A DNA stretch of 5,421 nt from Candidatus Eiseniibacteriota bacterium. Lineage in GTDB: Bacteria > Joyebacterota > Joyebacteria > Joyebacterales > Joyebacteraceae. Positions 4,976-5,421 of this stretch are shown here, piece after piece (within the stretch, counting starts at the first letter, position 1; each line of letters starts with the position of its first letter). The stretch spans positions 1 to 5,421 of the forward strand of contig DAOVNE010000117.1 of NCBI GenBank assembly GCA_030630395.1, read 5' to 3'. The position numbers and the translations under genes were made by a program. Below the pieces are notes generated by a model. That model worked only from the letters and a program-made list of their open reading frames with translations. It ran no database searches and was not told where the DNA came from.

Positions 4976-5421
4976 CTAGAGATTCTTCTTAAGCCATTCG
5001 GTCTTCTGGTGACTCAGCTTGATAAGATCATGTCCGTTCGCGATTCTCTTACCGCTTGGGTCGATCACTGCGATGCGCTCCGTGCAGCTGTAGCACGGGT
5101 CGATGATCGCAAAGATGACCGTGGCGTCCGAGATGGTCTCGCCCTTCACGCGCGGCCGATAGGACGGGATGTTCACGAAGGTCGGCGCCCTCATCTTATG
5201 CCGCTCGGGCATGTTTGTGCCGTTCGAGCGGATGAAGTGGAAGCACTCCCCACGCGGGGCTTCAATGCGACCGATCCCCTCTCCCCGCAGGATCTCGCGG
5301 ACTTCGTTTCTGATCTCCCCACCGGGCAGCTTCTTGATGCACTGCTTGATGATCTTGACCGACTCCAACATCTCGAGCAGTCTCACCACAGCCACTGCGA
5401 GAAGATCGCCGTCCGGCTGAG
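4976..5421 (-). CDS. [NiFe]-hydrogenase-type large subunit, group 4 / complex I 49-kDa (NuoD) family; C-terminal part only
   Basis: The last 147 codons are visible; the reading frame stays open to the window edge, so the true start is outside. An internal GTG at 5393-5395 lies in the middle of the conserved helix (GDLLAVAVVRLLEMLES) and is unlikely to be a start. Visible signatures are GIGRIEAPRGE followed by HFIRSNGTNMPERHKMRAPTF, typical of the NuoD/hydrogenase large-subunit family, then DPCYSCTER at 5075-5101. In hydrogenases that motif supplies two cysteine ligands of the [NiFe] centre, whereas NuoD of complex I lacks these cysteines. The protein ends 32 residues after the motif arginine; hydrogenase large subunits often have such a tail removed by a maturation protease, but cleavage here is inference. 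It would be the catalytic subunit on the cytoplasmic face of the membrane complex encoded downstream, whose next gene starts 18 bases on. The N-terminal CxxC ligands cannot be seen, so an Mbx-like non-hydrogenase role is not fully excluded. Confidence 0.9.
   Translation of the reverse strand, partial: QPDGDLLAVAVVRLLEMLESVKIIKQCIKKLPGGEIRNEVREILRGEGIGRIEAPRGECFHFIRSNGTNMPERHKMRAPTFVNIPSYRPRVKGETISDATVIFAIIDPCYSCTERIAVIDPSGKRIANGHDLIKLSHQKTEWLKKNL
5075..5101 (-). other. C-terminal [NiFe]-ligand motif DPCYSCTER
   Basis: The codons GAC CCG TGC TAC AGC TGC ACG GAG CGC, read on the minus strand, give DPCYSCTER. This matches the DPCxxCxxR form found in group 4 hydrogenase large subunits, where the two cysteines bind nickel and iron. 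In group 1-3 enzymes the last position is usually histidine. Its presence is the main evidence that the large subunit is hydrogenase-like rather than a quinone-reducing NuoD. Confidence 0.88.

Noticed and set aside
4976..5395. Treating the GTG at 5393-5395 as the start of a complete 139-residue protein
   Set aside because: The frame remains open upstream to the window edge and encodes family-typical sequence (GDLLAVAV), so this is the C-terminal part of a larger large subunit.
4976..5421. NuoD of an ordinary complex I
   Set aside because: The DPCxxC cysteines, absent from NuoD, are present, and the downstream genes are Mrp-type (mnhB, mnhC, mnhD, mnhE) rather than nuoH, nuoJ and nuoK in complex I order.

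Overview
All genes in this window lie on the minus strand and are packed as one operon, read from right to left. The first and last genes are cut by the window edges. In transcription order they are: the C-terminal end of a [NiFe]-hydrogenase-type large subunit (4976-5421, partial); a 629-residue NuoL/MrpA-type antiporter-like membrane subunit (3068-4957); a 185-residue protein matching the C-terminal part of MrpA, equivalent to MbhD plus MbhE (2456-3013); MrpB/MnhB (2004-2459); MrpC/MnhC (1660-2007); MrpD/MnhD (124-1656); and the first 35 codons of MrpE/MnhE (1-107). The last gene is short in the window but its start, ribosome binding site and first membrane segment are clear.

The window is therefore the membrane arm of a respiratory complex in which a hydrogenase-like catalytic module is wired to a nearly complete Mrp-type Na+/H+ antiporter module. 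This resembles the group 4 Mrp-linked energy-converting hydrogenases (Mbh and relatives) and their evolutionary cousins Mbs/Mbx and complex I. The large subunit keeps the C-terminal DPCxxCxxR motif that supplies two cysteine ligands of the [NiFe] site, so a true hydrogenase is favoured over complex I. The other two cysteine ligands lie outside the window. By family knowledge, such a complex couples ferredoxin (or formate) oxidation and H2 formation to ion pumping. The electron donor, the direction and the pumped ion cannot be read from this window.

The gene order (A N-terminal half, A C-terminal half, B, C, D, E) is that of a canonical mrp/mnh operon placed directly behind the hydrogenase gene, with MrpA encoded as two proteins. 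This differs from the Pyrococcus mbh layout, in which the MrpE-, F- and G-like genes come first. Two large antiporter-like subunits are present, each retaining the buried glutamate and lysines expected for ion translocation.

The organism cannot be named. GC content is moderately high by eye (mid to high 50s percent). Shine-Dalgarno sites are strong, overlaps are tight (two ATGA junctions), and the content suggests an anaerobic bacterium or archaeon. No tRNA, rRNA, CRISPR array, insertion sequence, terminator or promoter was seen. The largest non-coding gap is 54 bases (3014-3067), so the promoter and probably the electron-transfer subunits lie beyond position 5421, while the rest of mnhE and probably mnhF/mnhG lie beyond position 1.
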